A stretch of 36,149 nucleotides of DNA from Anaerofustis stercorihominis (GCF_005844425.1 NZ_SPHL01000019.1:1-36149); one strand, 5' to 3'. Positions 1 through 7,496 are shown, numbered from the stretch's first letter. Program-made: numbers and translations. Notes: a model not told the origin generated them from the letters alone.

Positions 1-600
1 ACCTAAGTTATATCTAAGCCCTGAAGTATTAACTTCTATTCCTTTATCTTTTCTTATTAGTAATAGTAATATTTCATCTAATACTTCACTAAATTCTTCA
101 TATTCTATTTTCTTTTTAGAATATCCCCCATATCTTACTACATAATCAATATGACCATAAACATCAAACTCATTATATAATTTTATATTTTCAAGAACTT
201 CTTCAAAATATTTTAAATAAGCTTCTTTTCTGGATAAACCACTAAAAAAACTTTTATCCATTGCCATATCTTTTTTACAAGTAATATGAGATGAGCCTAT
301 AACAAAATCAAAAGGATATTGCTTTACCATTGTTTCAACTTTATCTACAATATCTGGCTGTAATCCTATTTCAATGCCAAAATTTGTTTTTAATATAGAA
401 TCATCTTTATATTTTAAATATTCTTTTCTATATTCTGACACATCTAACATTTTTAATTTTGTATCTAAACCTGTATAATCATCCCAATGTTCAGTGAAAG
501 TTATTTCATCAACATTTTTTTCTTTAGAAGTTTCGATGTACTCTTTGAATGTAGATATTCCATCATGAGACAGATTAGTATGCACATGACAATCTTTCAT
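1..600 (-). CDS. PHP-type histidinol-phosphatase (HisJ family), C-terminus cut off by window edge
   Basis: Two hundred codons are open from an ATG at 600 to the window edge, with no stop, so the C-terminus is missing. AAAGGAGAG precedes the ATG at normal spacing. The protein starts with the PHP metal site D-C-H-V-H-T followed by LSHDG, then FTEHWDD, IGSSHIT and YGHIDYVVRYGG, in the order found in HisJ/HolPase-type histidinol phosphatases. These use a trinuclear metal centre to dephosphorylate L-histidinol phosphate, the penultimate step of histidine synthesis, in the cytosol. No other his gene is visible nearby, so the substrate is inferred from family resemblance only; another PHP phosphoesterase role is possible. 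Confidence 0.8.
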   Translation of the reverse strand, partial: MKDCHVHTNLSHDGISTFKEYIETSKEKNVDEITFTEHWDDYTGLDTKLKMLDVSEYRKEYLKYKDDSILKTNFGIEIGLQPDIVDKVETMVKQYPFDFVIGSSHITCKKDMAMDKSFFSGLSRKEAYLKYFEEVLENIKLYNEFDVYGHIDYVVRYGGYSKKKIEYEEFSEVLDEILLLLIRKDKGIEVNTSGLRYNLG

Positions 601-850
601 ATAATAAGCTCTCCTTTAAAATATTTATTAAACTTATATCCTAAATATAAAGCTACAAAATAATATCATATTATCAAATTATTTAAAATATCAAACTTTA
701 ATGTTTATATAAATTTTATTATTCAAATAATTTTGCATTGAAAATTTTTAAGTTGAAAAGAATATTTATAAACACAAAATAATTTACTGAAATATTAAAA
801 ATAAGTTTAATTAAATACCGCACTTTGAAATATTTGAATAAATATTTATA
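601..850. other. AT-rich intergenic stretch without a recognised gene
   Basis: Very AT-rich DNA between the histidinol-phosphatase-like gene and the tRNA terminator. No open reading frame with a ribosome site, no RNA gene and no strong hairpin is visible. It presumably carries the promoter of the minus-strand gene, but several overlapping TTGATA/TATTAT-like hexamers near 660-690 make a single assignment unsafe. Confidence 0.4.
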
Positions 851-888
851 AAATAAAAAAACTGTAAAACCATTTAGGCTTTACAGTA
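851..888 (-). terminator. Intrinsic terminator downstream of tRNA-Leu
   Basis: Read on the minus strand, ACTGTAAA and TTTTACAGT pair around a short loop, with CC/GG pairs inside, followed by a T-rich tract (TTTTTTTATTTT). It lies 13 bases beyond the CCA end of the tRNA. Confidence 0.8.
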
Positions 889-900
889 ATATATCTAAGC

Positions 901-987
901 TGGTGCCGATGGTGGGATTCGAACCCACACGATATTGCTATCGACGGATTTTGAGTCCGTTGCGTCTGCCAATTTCACCACATCGGC
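901..987 (-). tRNA. tRNA-Leu, anticodon CAA
   Basis: The minus strand folds as a class II tRNA. The acceptor stem is GCCGATG/CATCGGC with discriminator A and an encoded CCA. The D-loop region is AATTGGCAGACGC. The anticodon arm ACGGA-CTCAAAA-TCCGT gives anticodon CAA (reading UUG). A long variable arm (CGATAGCAATATCG) and a T-arm with GGTTCGAATCC follow. The long variable arm together with anticodon CAA identifies leucine. Confidence 0.96.
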
Positions 988-1001
988 AAAATACCTTATG
1001 T

Positions 1002-1030
1002 ATTATATCATCATTGACCTTGATTTTCAA
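1002..1030 (-). promoter_or_regulatory. Sigma-A promoter for tRNA-Leu inside the 3' end of the permease gene
   Basis: On the minus strand TTGAAA (1025-1030) and TATAAT (1002-1007) are separated by exactly 17 bases. Transcription would begin near 995, a few bases before the tRNA 5' end. The -35 hexamer lies within the last codons of the upstream permease gene, so the tRNA need not depend on read-through. Confidence 0.75.
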
Positions 1031-1868
1031 GTCCTGAATTATCATTTTTGCCATTTAAAATATTATACATAACCGCTATTAAAACAAGTGCACCACCTAT
1101 AAAAGTCGTTATACTTGGGATTTCCCCTATTACAAGAGCAACCCAAATTGGATTTAATATTGCTTCTAACATTGAAATTAAGGAAGCATCTACGCTTTCC
1201 GTTCTTTCTATGCCTTTTGAGAATAAAGCATAAGATACACCCATTTGGAATATACCAAGAATAATTATTCCAAACACCCCTGCCATATCAAGGGTCGGCT
1301 GATTATTTTGAAGTAATGTCGGTACTGAAATTAAAAATATTAAACCATTACCTAAAATTGTCGCATCTAAAGTATTTGAATCTTCGTATGAATTAAAAAT
1401 AAATACTCCTGAATACCCAATGCCTGCAAGAATTGCAAGAATGTTTCCAAGCATTGCTCCTGAACCTACTTTTTCCATAAAGAATATTATTACACCTATA
1501 AATGCAAGTATAACCGTAAACACCTGTTTTTTTGTAGGGAAACTTTTAAAGAATATAATTGATAAAATTATAACGAATATAGGAGCCGTGTACTGAAGTA
1601 TTATTGCATTTGCGGCAGTGGTAAGTTTTGTTGCGTACACAAATAAAATGCCCATTGTAATATATGATATACTGGCGCATATAACGTGTTTATTTATTTT
1701 AAAATTCATGCTTCCTTTAATTAAAATTAAAGTAATTGTAGATAAAAACGCTCTAACCCCGCTTATTGCCATTGCATCCCATGGAATGTATTTTATAAGT
1801 ACACCGTTTAAACTCCATAAAAAAGCAGCCATAACGATATATATTGCCCCGTTTTTTTGATTGTTCAT
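1011..1868 (-). CDS. DMT superfamily (EamA-type) permease
   Basis: The 285-residue protein is almost entirely hydrophobic, with about ten predicted membrane helices in two repeated halves, as in EamA/DMT-type drug or metabolite exporters. Typical stretches are the N-terminal AAFLWSLNGVLIKYIPWD, the YTAPIFVIILS segment at the end of repeat one, and SMLEAILNPIWVALVIGE in repeat two. The last matches the S-x-x-E-P-hydrophobic hallmark region of EamA proteins. GGGAGG precedes the ATG. The substrate cannot be told from sequence: DMT members carry amino acids, nucleobases or nucleotide sugars. It is divergent from the glycosyltransferase gene at 2005. Confidence 0.85.
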   Translation of the reverse strand: MNNQKNGAIYIVMAAFLWSLNGVLIKYIPWDAMAISGVRAFLSTITLILIKGSMNFKINKHVICASISYITMGILFVYATKLTTAANAIILQYTAPIFVIILSIIFFKSFPTKKQVFTVILAFIGVIIFFMEKVGSGAMLGNILAILAGIGYSGVFIFNSYEDSNTLDATILGNGLIFLISVPTLLQNNQPTLDMAGVFGIIILGIFQMGVSYALFSKGIERTESVDASLISMLEAILNPIWVALVIGEIPSITTFIGGALVLIAVMYNILNGKNDNSGLENQGQ

Positions 1869-2004
1869 TATAAGCCTCCCTTTTTTTAAATACTAAAATA
1901 TTATATCAAAATTTTTAGAATAATTATAATTTTTTTTATCATTTATTTTTTTATGTTTTTTTGGTAAAATATAAAAAAGACATATATTAAAAGGTAGGGA
2001 ATTT

Positions 2005-3027
2005 ATGAAGTACAAAAACATAAATCCTGTTATTCTTATTCCTGCCTACAAACCCGATAAAAAACTTATCGGAGTTGTAAAAGAATTAATTGAACATGAT
2101 GAGAAAATTCTCATTATAAATGACGGAAGCGGAAAAGAATTTGAGGATATTTTTAAACAAGTCGAGGATTTGGGATGTACAGTTCTTGTTCACGAAGAAA
2201 ATAAAGGTAAAGGAAGAGCCTTAAAAACGGGATTTGAATATTGTATTAAACATAATTTAAGCGCTGTTACCGCAGATGCAGACGGACAGCATTTACCAAA
2301 AGATATTTTGAATATCGAAAAAATACTCGATGAAAATCCCGACAAACTTATTTTGGGCGTTAGACATTTCGACAAAACAACACCTCTTAGAAGTTTATTT
2401 GGAAATACAGTAACAAGAAAGATTTTCAAATTTTTAAATAACGGAGATGAAATAGTAGACACACAAACAGGTCTTAGAGGATTTAGTGTTGAAATGCTTA
2501 AAAAAATAATAGACATTGAAGGCGAAAGATATGAATTTGAAATGAATATCTTGCTTGAGCTTAAGAATAGACATATTGAGGTTATTCAAGAGCCAATAAG
2601 CGTTGTATACATAAACGACAACGAATCTTCTCACTACGATACTTTAAGGGATTCTTTCAGGGTATATAAAAGAATTATAAAATATATTCTATCTTCTACA
2701 TCTTCGGGAATTTTGGATTATTTAAGTTTTTGCCTATTTACTTTTATCGGTATACCCACAATAACCGCAACATACATTGCAAGGCTTATTTCTTCCCTGT
2801 TTAATTATACTTTAAACAGAAAGTTCGTTTTTAAAAATGACGGTCACGTTGGCAAAACAATGTTTAAATACTATGTTTTGGTATTTATTGTTGCAGGACT
2901 TAGCGGAATACTTACAAAGGGCGTAAATATGTATCTTGGAATAAACGTATATTTTGCAAAAATTATAGTCGATATGTGTTTGTATATTGTAAGTTACAAT
3001 GGTCAAAAATATTTTGTTTTTAAATAA
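2005..3027 (+). CDS. Glycosyltransferase family 2 fused to a GtrA-like membrane domain
   Basis: The first ~220 residues of 340 are a GT2 (GT-A fold) domain: VILIPAYKPD at the N-terminus, a nucleotide-binding IINDGSG near residues 37-43, KGKGRALKTGF, and the metal-binding D-A-D-G at 91-94. Such enzymes usually transfer sugar from a nucleotide donor to a polyprenyl phosphate. The last ~115 residues contain four hydrophobic helices with a GtrA signature (RLISSLFNYTLNRKFVFK and a final YNGQKYFVFK); GtrA proteins are thought to help move lipid-linked sugar across the membrane. The fusion suggests one protein that both makes and flips a polyprenyl-phosphate sugar for envelope decoration. Acceptor and sugar are unknown. 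A TGGTAAAAT sequence near 1961-1969 may be its extended -10. Confidence 0.88.
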   Translation: MKYKNINPVILIPAYKPDKKLIGVVKELIEHDEKILIINDGSGKEFEDIFKQVEDLGCTVLVHEENKGKGRALKTGFEYCIKHNLSAVTADADGQHLPKDILNIEKILDENPDKLILGVRHFDKTTPLRSLFGNTVTRKIFKFLNNGDEIVDTQTGLRGFSVEMLKKIIDIEGERYEFEMNILLELKNRHIEVIQEPISVVYINDNESSHYDTLRDSFRVYKRIIKYILSSTSSGILDYLSFCLFTFIGIPTITATYIARLISSLFNYTLNRKFVFKNDGHVGKTMFKYYVLVFIVAGLSGILTKGVNMYLGINVYFAKIIVDMCLYIVSYNGQKYFVFK

Positions 3028-3078
3028 TATCACATTTTAATTTATGACATAATATAAAACAGAAAGAAGGTATTAAAC

Positions 3079-3342
3079 ATGAGTTTTAAAATGTATGGAA
3101 TGAACAGTTGCATAGATTGTATCAATGCAAAAAAACTTTTAAAAGAAAAAAACATCAATTATGAACTTATTGAAATAACAGAAGATACAACTTCAATGAA
3201 AGAATTTTTAAAACTAAGAGATAATCTTAACGAATTTGTAAAGGTAAGACAAAGAAGTACAATAGGAGTTCCTTTCTTCGTTTTTGATGACGGAAAAATG
3301 ACTTTTGATGTAGATGAAGCAATTGAACACTATAAAAAATAA
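3079..3342 (+). CDS. Glutaredoxin-like thiol-disulfide oxidoreductase
   Basis: The 87-residue protein has a thioredoxin/glutaredoxin fold pattern: FKMYGMNSC at strand one, a redox C-I-D-C at 11-14, and a cis-proline segment TIGVPFFVFDDGKM around residues 61-74. The size is right for a stand-alone glutaredoxin. The active site differs from the classical CPYC, so its reducing partner is uncertain; clostridia generally lack glutathione, and another low-molecular-weight thiol or thioredoxin reductase may serve. AGAAGG precedes the ATG. It follows the glycosyltransferase gene by about 50 bases and the two may share a transcript ending at the hairpin overlapping its stop codon. Confidence 0.85.
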   Translation: MSFKMYGMNSCIDCINAKKLLKEKNINYELIEITEDTTSMKEFLKLRDNLNEFVKVRQRSTIGVPFFVFDDGKMTFDVDEAIEHYKK

Positions 3343-3365
3343 AGGGTTATCCCCTTTATTTTTTT
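3334..3365. terminator. Bidirectional intrinsic terminator between converging genes
   Basis: AAATAAAGGG and CCCTTTATTT form a stem around TTATC. A-runs on one side and T-runs on the other give a U-tract in both directions. It overlaps the stop codon of the glutaredoxin gene and lies just beyond the lactate dehydrogenase stop, so it can end both converging transcripts. Confidence 0.85.
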
Positions 3366-3377
3366 ACAAAAGATTTC

Positions 3378-4322
3378 TTACAATTTAAGACTTTCTAAAA
3401 CATCTTTAAGTTTAGATGCAGAATTAAATAAATTTTCCTCTTCCCTTTTGCTTAGAGGAATTTCCAAAACTTTATCAATCCCTTTCATACAAACTATACT
3501 TGGAATACTTATACATATATCATTTAAACCATACTCACCGTCAATATAGCTTGAAACAGGAAGAATGGAATGTTCATCTTTTACAAGAGCAGTACATATT
3601 CTTTTTACTGCCATTGCAATACCATAATAAGTAGCACCTTTTCTTTCAATTATCTCATATGCACTGTTTTTTACACCGCTAAATATTTCGTTCATTGCTT
3701 GTTCATGATTAAAATGTCCTCTAAGTTCACAGAAGTTATTTATTTTCATTCCTCCTATATCTGAACTATCCCATACAGCAAGCTCGCTGTCTCCATGTTC
3801 TCCTATAACAAATGCATGGATACTTTTACTGTCAACATTTAAGTGTCTTCCCAGCATATACTGAAATCTTGCACTATCAAGAACCGTTCCGCTTCCTATT
3901 ACTCTTTTTTTATCGTATCCGGATAGTTTTAGAGTAACATAAGTTAAAATATCAACGGGATTTGAAACAACAAGAAGTATTCCTTCAAAACTTGTCTTTG
4001 TAATATTTGGAATAATGGACTTATATATTTTAAAATTTTTATCTATCAAGTCAAGTCTTGTTTCCCCTTTTTCTTGATTTGCTCCTGCTGTTATAATAAC
4101 TACATAACAATCCTTTATATCATCATAGTCCCCTTCATAAATATTAATACTTTCACAAAAAGGTATCCCATGACTTAAATCCATAGCCTCTCCCTTTGCT
4201 TTTTTTCTGTCTTTATCTATTAAAACTATTTCGGAAAAAATTCCTTCCTGCATTAAGGAAAATGCAATACTTGAACCAACCATGCCAAGACCAATTATAG
4301 CTATCTTTTGTTTGTTTAACAT
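3378..4322 (-). CDS. ldh: L-lactate dehydrogenase
   Basis: NAD-dependent reduction of pyruvate to L-lactate, the usual fermentative NADH sink. The 314-residue protein has the Rossmann motif GLGMVGSS near its start, the substrate-binding ANQ-E-K-GETRLDL loop in which Gln favours pyruvate over oxaloacetate, VVSNPVDILTY, and the catalytic histidine in IGEHGDSE. An upstream in-frame ATG at 4352 exists, but AGAAAGGAGG sits 5 bases before the ATG at 4322, which I take as the start. The length fits the family. A terminator lies between it and the upstream aldolase operon, so it probably has its own promoter, though I cannot see a convincing one. Malate dehydrogenase is the main alternative and is disfavoured by the Gln. 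Confidence 0.93.
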   Translation of the reverse strand: MLNKQKIAIIGLGMVGSSIAFSLMQEGIFSEIVLIDKDRKKAKGEAMDLSHGIPFCESINIYEGDYDDIKDCYVVIITAGANQEKGETRLDLIDKNFKIYKSIIPNITKTSFEGILLVVSNPVDILTYVTLKLSGYDKKRVIGSGTVLDSARFQYMLGRHLNVDSKSIHAFVIGEHGDSELAVWDSSDIGGMKINNFCELRGHFNHEQAMNEIFSGVKNSAYEIIERKGATYYGIAMAVKRICTALVKDEHSILPVSSYIDGEYGLNDICISIPSIVCMKGIDKVLEIPLSKREEENLFNSASKLKDVLESLKL

Positions 4323-4365
4323 AATAACCTCCTTTCTGTTTATCTTTTGCATATAGATAAAAAAT

Positions 4366-4396
4366 ATAAAAAAACACGGTAAAAATTTACCGTGTT
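4366..4396 (-). terminator. Intrinsic terminator ending the aldolase operon
   Basis: An 11-bp perfect stem (AACACGGTAAA with TTTACCGTGTT, arms 4373-4383 and 4386-4396) closes on a two-base gap, so the real loop will be wider. On the minus strand it is followed by TTTTTTTATATTTTTT. It separates the DeoC-like gene from lactate dehydrogenase. Confidence 0.88.
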
Positions 4397-4433
4397 AAAA
4401 CTTAAAAAGTTTTTATTGAAAGGATTTTATTAT

Positions 4434-5156
4434 CTAACCTTCATATTTTGGCACAATACCAACTTCCCTCATTAAATCAAGAGCATCTATAATCATTGGA
4501 GCATCTTGTGTTCCTATAAGTTCTGCGCCTGCCATTAAGTATGCATAAGCATTTTGAGGTTTTGGAGCTTTTACTCCTGAAACTTTTAATTTTGTATTTG
4601 TTCCTTTTAAGCAGTCTCTCATTAATACTGTTTGTTCAAGAGTAGGTCCTGCGTAGTGTCCTGTAGATGATTTAACATAATCAATTCCTGTTTCAGCACA
4701 AAGTTCACAGGCTATTTTTATTTCCTCATCAGTAAGCATACAACATTCTATTATCATTTTTGTAAGTACTCCGCCTGCAGCATTAACGTAATCTTTAAAT
4801 TCTTGTTTTATTTCATCGTATTTTTTATCTTTCATTGCCCCCACGTTCATGCAGTTATCAAGAACGGTAGCTCCCATTTTTACAGCTTCTTCAGCTTCAA
4901 AAGCTTTTACGGCACTTGTTTGTTGTCCAAGAGGGAAACCTATTCCAGCGCCTACAAGTAAGTCTGTTCCTTGTAGTTCTTCTGCAACTACTTTTGTCCA
5001 GTATGAAGAAGAAAAGCAAAATGCCTTACAATTATATTTAATTGCTTCTCTACATCCCATTCTTACTTTTTCTTCCGTTAAATCTTTTGCAAGGCTCGCA
5101 TAATCAAAAAGCTTACCCACATCTTTTTTGGTTAGTTTACTAAAATCTACTGCCAT
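4434..5156 (-). CDS. DeoC/DERA-family aldolase with altered phosphate-binding region
   Basis: The 240-residue TIM-barrel protein aligns by motif with 2-deoxyribose-5-phosphate aldolase: GAGIGFPLG, Asp100 in VLDNCMNVGAMK, TKMIIECCMLTDEE, the Schiff-base lysine K162 in YVKSSTG, and the second active lysine K191 in LKVSGV. All three DERA catalytic positions are therefore present. The strands that bind phosphate look different: GGVR is replaced by SGVKAPKP and the terminal GAS-S by LIGTQDAP. The family reaction is reversible acetaldehyde plus glyceraldehyde-3-phosphate condensation, but the actual substrate may differ. It is the last gene of an operon with a PHP phosphoesterase and a class II aldolase, not with the deoxynucleoside salvage genes that usually accompany deoC. 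AAAGGAG precedes the ATG. Confidence 0.8.
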   Translation of the reverse strand: MAVDFSKLTKKDVGKLFDYASLAKDLTEEKVRMGCREAIKYNCKAFCFSSSYWTKVVAEELQGTDLLVGAGIGFPLGQQTSAVKAFEAEEAVKMGATVLDNCMNVGAMKDKKYDEIKQEFKDYVNAAGGVLTKMIIECCMLTDEEIKIACELCAETGIDYVKSSTGHYAGPTLEQTVLMRDCLKGTNTKLKVSGVKAPKPQNAYAYLMAGAELIGTQDAPMIIDALDLMREVGIVPKYEG

Positions 5157-5172
5157 TTTATTCTCCTTTTGT

Positions 5173-6123
5173 TTATATAAGTTTTTTTAGTAATTCGTTG
5201 TTAATGAAATAATCATAATCAATTCCGCATTCACCTATAAATCTTGGATTCTCAGAATCTTTTTTATGGTCTCCGTGGAAATCAGACCCGCCTGAGATTA
5301 TTTTTACTTTATCTTTATATGTATTTCTTACTTCGTTTATTATATCTTCTTTTTTCATGTTTCCGGTGTAGCTTGTTTTATCGTAGGTATAACTTGCTTC
5401 TATACCGTCTAAACCGTTTTTAATAAGATTTTCTATATATTCGCTTCTTGATACTTCTTTTCCATCTAAAACCACTTTATCGGCTATTAAGTAAGGATGA
5501 GCAAGAACTATTATACCGCCTGCATCATGAACTATTTTTATTATATCTACAGGATTTGGTTTTCTTCTTCTGACATTTAATCTTTCATCTTTTTTAGAAA
5601 GTTTCTTTGCGTCAGACCATGTTTTTGTATAGCCTTTATCAGCCATTAAGTTAAAAATAAGTTTCTTTTGAAGCTCTTTTTCACTTCTCTGCTGTCCGCC
5701 GTAATTTAGAACTTCATCAAGAGATATTTCATATCCACACTCATTTAATCTATTTAAGAAATCCTTATAGCTTTCTATTTTGCTGTTTGCTATATCTTCC
5801 ATTACTTCCTTAATTTTTTTATCCTCAAAGTCACAGCCATATGCAACCATGTGAACATCATCAACATCAGTATCACATGAAAATTCACAGGCTTTTAATA
5901 AATGTACACCTTTATTTTTTGCATATTCTACACTGTCAACTTCTTTTCCGTCTACTTCTACTGTTTTTGGAGGAAGCATATCATGGTCAGAAATAGTTAA
6001 AACTTTCATTCCTGATTTTGCTGCCAAATCAATAAGTTCCTTTGGTGTGCAAAGTCCATCCGAACGTGTAGTGTGACAATGCATATCACATAAATAATTA
6101 GGTTTAAAATTATAATCACTCAT
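5173..6123 (-). CDS. PHP-domain metal-dependent phosphoesterase
   Basis: The 316-residue protein carries all PHP metal-binding motifs: DMHCHTTRSDG with H15 and H17, ISDHD with D46 and H47, a histidine in DDVHMVAYG near 91, LAHPYLI with H209, and SGGSDFHGDHK with D281 and H283. Members hydrolyse small phosphate esters or nucleotide phosphates (for example 5'-to-3' nucleases and 3',5'-bisnucleotide phosphatases of the TrpH/YciV type). The length matches that stand-alone class, with an insert between residues ~110 and 190. Its ATG lies inside the end of the upstream aldolase gene (8-base overlap), indicating translational coupling. Sitting between two aldolases, it may act on a sugar phosphate, but that is an inference from context. 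Confidence 0.85.
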   Translation of the reverse strand: MSDYNFKPNYLCDMHCHTTRSDGLCTPKELIDLAAKSGMKVLTISDHDMLPPKTVEVDGKEVDSVEYAKNKGVHLLKACEFSCDTDVDDVHMVAYGCDFEDKKIKEVMEDIANSKIESYKDFLNRLNECGYEISLDEVLNYGGQQRSEKELQKKLIFNLMADKGYTKTWSDAKKLSKKDERLNVRRRKPNPVDIIKIVHDAGGIIVLAHPYLIADKVVLDGKEVSRSEYIENLIKNGLDGIEASYTYDKTSYTGNMKKEDIINEVRNTYKDKVKIISGGSDFHGDHKKDSENPRFIGECGIDYDYFINNELLKKLI

Positions 6124-6982
6124 TGTTTACGCTCCCCTTTCTAAGTGTAAAGAAATTGATGTGTTTGTATGCAAGGTCATAAATTTTCTTATATACATAA
6201 TCGTCCAATGTTAAAGGATTATGTTCATCTCTATGAGTAGAAGAGTATTCATACATACTATCGCAGTAAGCGATTTTTATTGCTGTTGAAATATTTACCT
6301 TACTTGCTCTTAAATCAATTAAAGTATTGAACATTTCATCGCTTAAGCCCGTTCCGCCGTGAAGAACCAAAGGTACAGGTGAAATGGAATCAATTTCTTT
6401 AAATAAATCGTAGTTTAATCTTATTTCTCCTTTATATACCCCGTGAGCCGTGCCAACTGCAGGAGCAAGGAAATCTACACCGGTTTCTTTTAAGTATTTT
6501 TCGCAGTCTTCTTTATTTGCATAAGCAGCATCGTTTGCATGAACTACTATATCATCTTCAACACCTACAATACTTCCTACTTCACCTTCAAGAGTAATAT
6601 CTCTACCTGCTATATAATCTTTAACAACCAAAGTATCTTCTATGTTCTTTTTAAGCGGTGTTTTAGAACCGTCAAACATAATAGAACTCCAGCCTGCATC
6701 TATACATTTTTTCGCATATTCAATGTCTGTGCAGTGATCCAAATGAATGGCAACATCGACCTTTGCCATTTCACATATAGGTCTTAAGAAAGAAATAAAT
6801 TCTTCAATTCCAAATTGTTTTACTGTTTTTACCGAAGTTTGTAAAATAACAGGTACGTTCAAATCCTCTGCGGCACTCACCACAGCCTTTGCCGTTAAGT
6901 AATTTACTATGTTAAACGCTCCTATTGCATAAGAGCCTTCTCTTGCGTCGTTTAACATTTTTTTCATTGATACATAAGCCAT
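6116..6982 (-). CDS. Class II (zinc) ketose-bisphosphate aldolase, FbaA/GatY/KbaY type
   Basis: The 288-residue protein shows the class II aldolase pattern: IGAFNIVN, HLDHCTD with catalytic D82 and zinc ligand H83, LEGEVGSIVG with E134, GTAHGVYKG with zinc ligand H180, LHGGTG with H208, and KVNISTAIK. It cleaves a ketose 1-phosphate or 1,6-bisphosphate into dihydroxyacetone phosphate and an aldehyde. GTAHG rather than GTSHG is typical of the tagatose/IolJ-like branch, so I do not assign fructose bisphosphate specifically. It is the first gene of the operon, with AAGGAGG before the ATG and a strong promoter upstream. Confidence 0.88.
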   Translation of the reverse strand: MAYVSMKKMLNDAREGSYAIGAFNIVNYLTAKAVVSAAEDLNVPVILQTSVKTVKQFGIEEFISFLRPICEMAKVDVAIHLDHCTDIEYAKKCIDAGWSSIMFDGSKTPLKKNIEDTLVVKDYIAGRDITLEGEVGSIVGVEDDIVVHANDAAYANKEDCEKYLKETGVDFLAPAVGTAHGVYKGEIRLNYDLFKEIDSISPVPLVLHGGTGLSDEMFNTLIDLRASKVNISTAIKIAYCDSMYEYSSTHRDEHNPLTLDDYVYKKIYDLAYKHINFFTLRKGSVNNE

Positions 6983-7010
6983 ATTTACGCCTCCTTATAT
7001 AATATGTGCT

Positions 7011-7040
7011 ATAACCACATATAACCACTTAATACCAGTA
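7011..7040 (-). promoter_or_regulatory. Three tandem 10-bp direct repeats over the aldolase operon start site (candidate operator)
   Basis: On the plus strand three adjoining decamers read ATAACCACAT, ATAACCACTT and AATACCAGTA. The CCA core recurs at 7015, 7025 and 7035, exactly 10 bases apart, so the cores face the same side of the helix. The block runs from the -10 hexamer through the expected transcription start. That is a natural position for a repressor bound cooperatively. No regulator gene is adjacent. Confidence 0.6.
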
Positions 7041-7065
7041 TATGTATAAAGCCCCTTTTTGTCAA
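7037..7065 (-). promoter_or_regulatory. Sigma-A promoter of the aldolase operon
   Basis: On the minus strand a perfect TTGACA (7060-7065) and TATACT (7037-7042) are separated by 17 bases. Transcription should start near 7030, about 48 bases before the aldolase ATG. Confidence 0.85.
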
Positions 7066-7224
7066 TAGTTTTTAATACATTTAACCTTTTATAAAGAGTA
7101 TTTTTATAGATATTTTATATAACATATTCATTAAGAAAAGAATTTATTAAAATTACAAATAAATAAAACATGAATTTAATCTTATTAAAAATACATATTT
7201 AAAACATATACAAATAATTCACTA
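7066..7224. other. AT-rich spacer between aldolase promoter and SASP terminator
   Basis: No reading frame with a ribosome site and no structured element can be seen in this stretch. It is one of the most AT-rich parts of the window. Confidence 0.4.
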
Positions 7225-7260
7225 AATTAAAAAAGGAAACGGAAAACCGTTTCCTTTTTA
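7225..7260 (-). terminator. Intrinsic terminator of the SASP gene
   Basis: A 13-bp stem with arms 7230-7242 and 7247-7259 (core GGAAACGG/CCGTTTCC) closes on a four-base loop. On the minus strand it runs into TTTTTTAATTT. It lies about 25 bases beyond the SASP stop codon. Confidence 0.88.
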
Positions 7261-7285
7261 TATTAATCAAAATGATTAAGTCTTA

Positions 7286-7462
7286 CTATTTCATAGAGTT
7301 TTCGTAAGATTCAACCATTCTTTTAACCATTTCACCACCGATTGAACCGGCTTCTTTGCTAGTTAAGTTACCATTATATCCTTCTTTAAGGTTAATGCTA
7401 AGTTCACTGGCAACTTGTTTTTTAAATTGGTCTAAGCCTTTTTTAGCTTCTTTTTTAGTCAT
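7286..7462 (-). CDS. Alpha/beta-type small acid-soluble spore protein
   Basis: The 58-residue protein shows the alpha/beta SASP pattern throughout: N-terminal TKKEAKKGLDQFK, then KQVASELSINLKEGYNGNLT, and SKEAGSIGGEMVKRMVESYE. The QVASELG-like motif (here ELS) with the E-S cleavage region is the site recognised by the germination protease Gpr. These proteins coat and protect DNA in the spore core and are degraded for amino acids on outgrowth. GGAGGTGA lies just before the ATG. It is monocistronic, with a forespore-type promoter and its own terminator. It shows that this organism makes true endospores, or descends recently from one that did. Confidence 0.96.
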   Translation of the reverse strand: MTKKEAKKGLDQFKKQVASELSINLKEGYNGNLTSKEAGSIGGEMVKRMVESYENSMK

Positions 7463-7496
7463 TTTTTTTCACCTCCATTTATAAGTGTTATACTTA

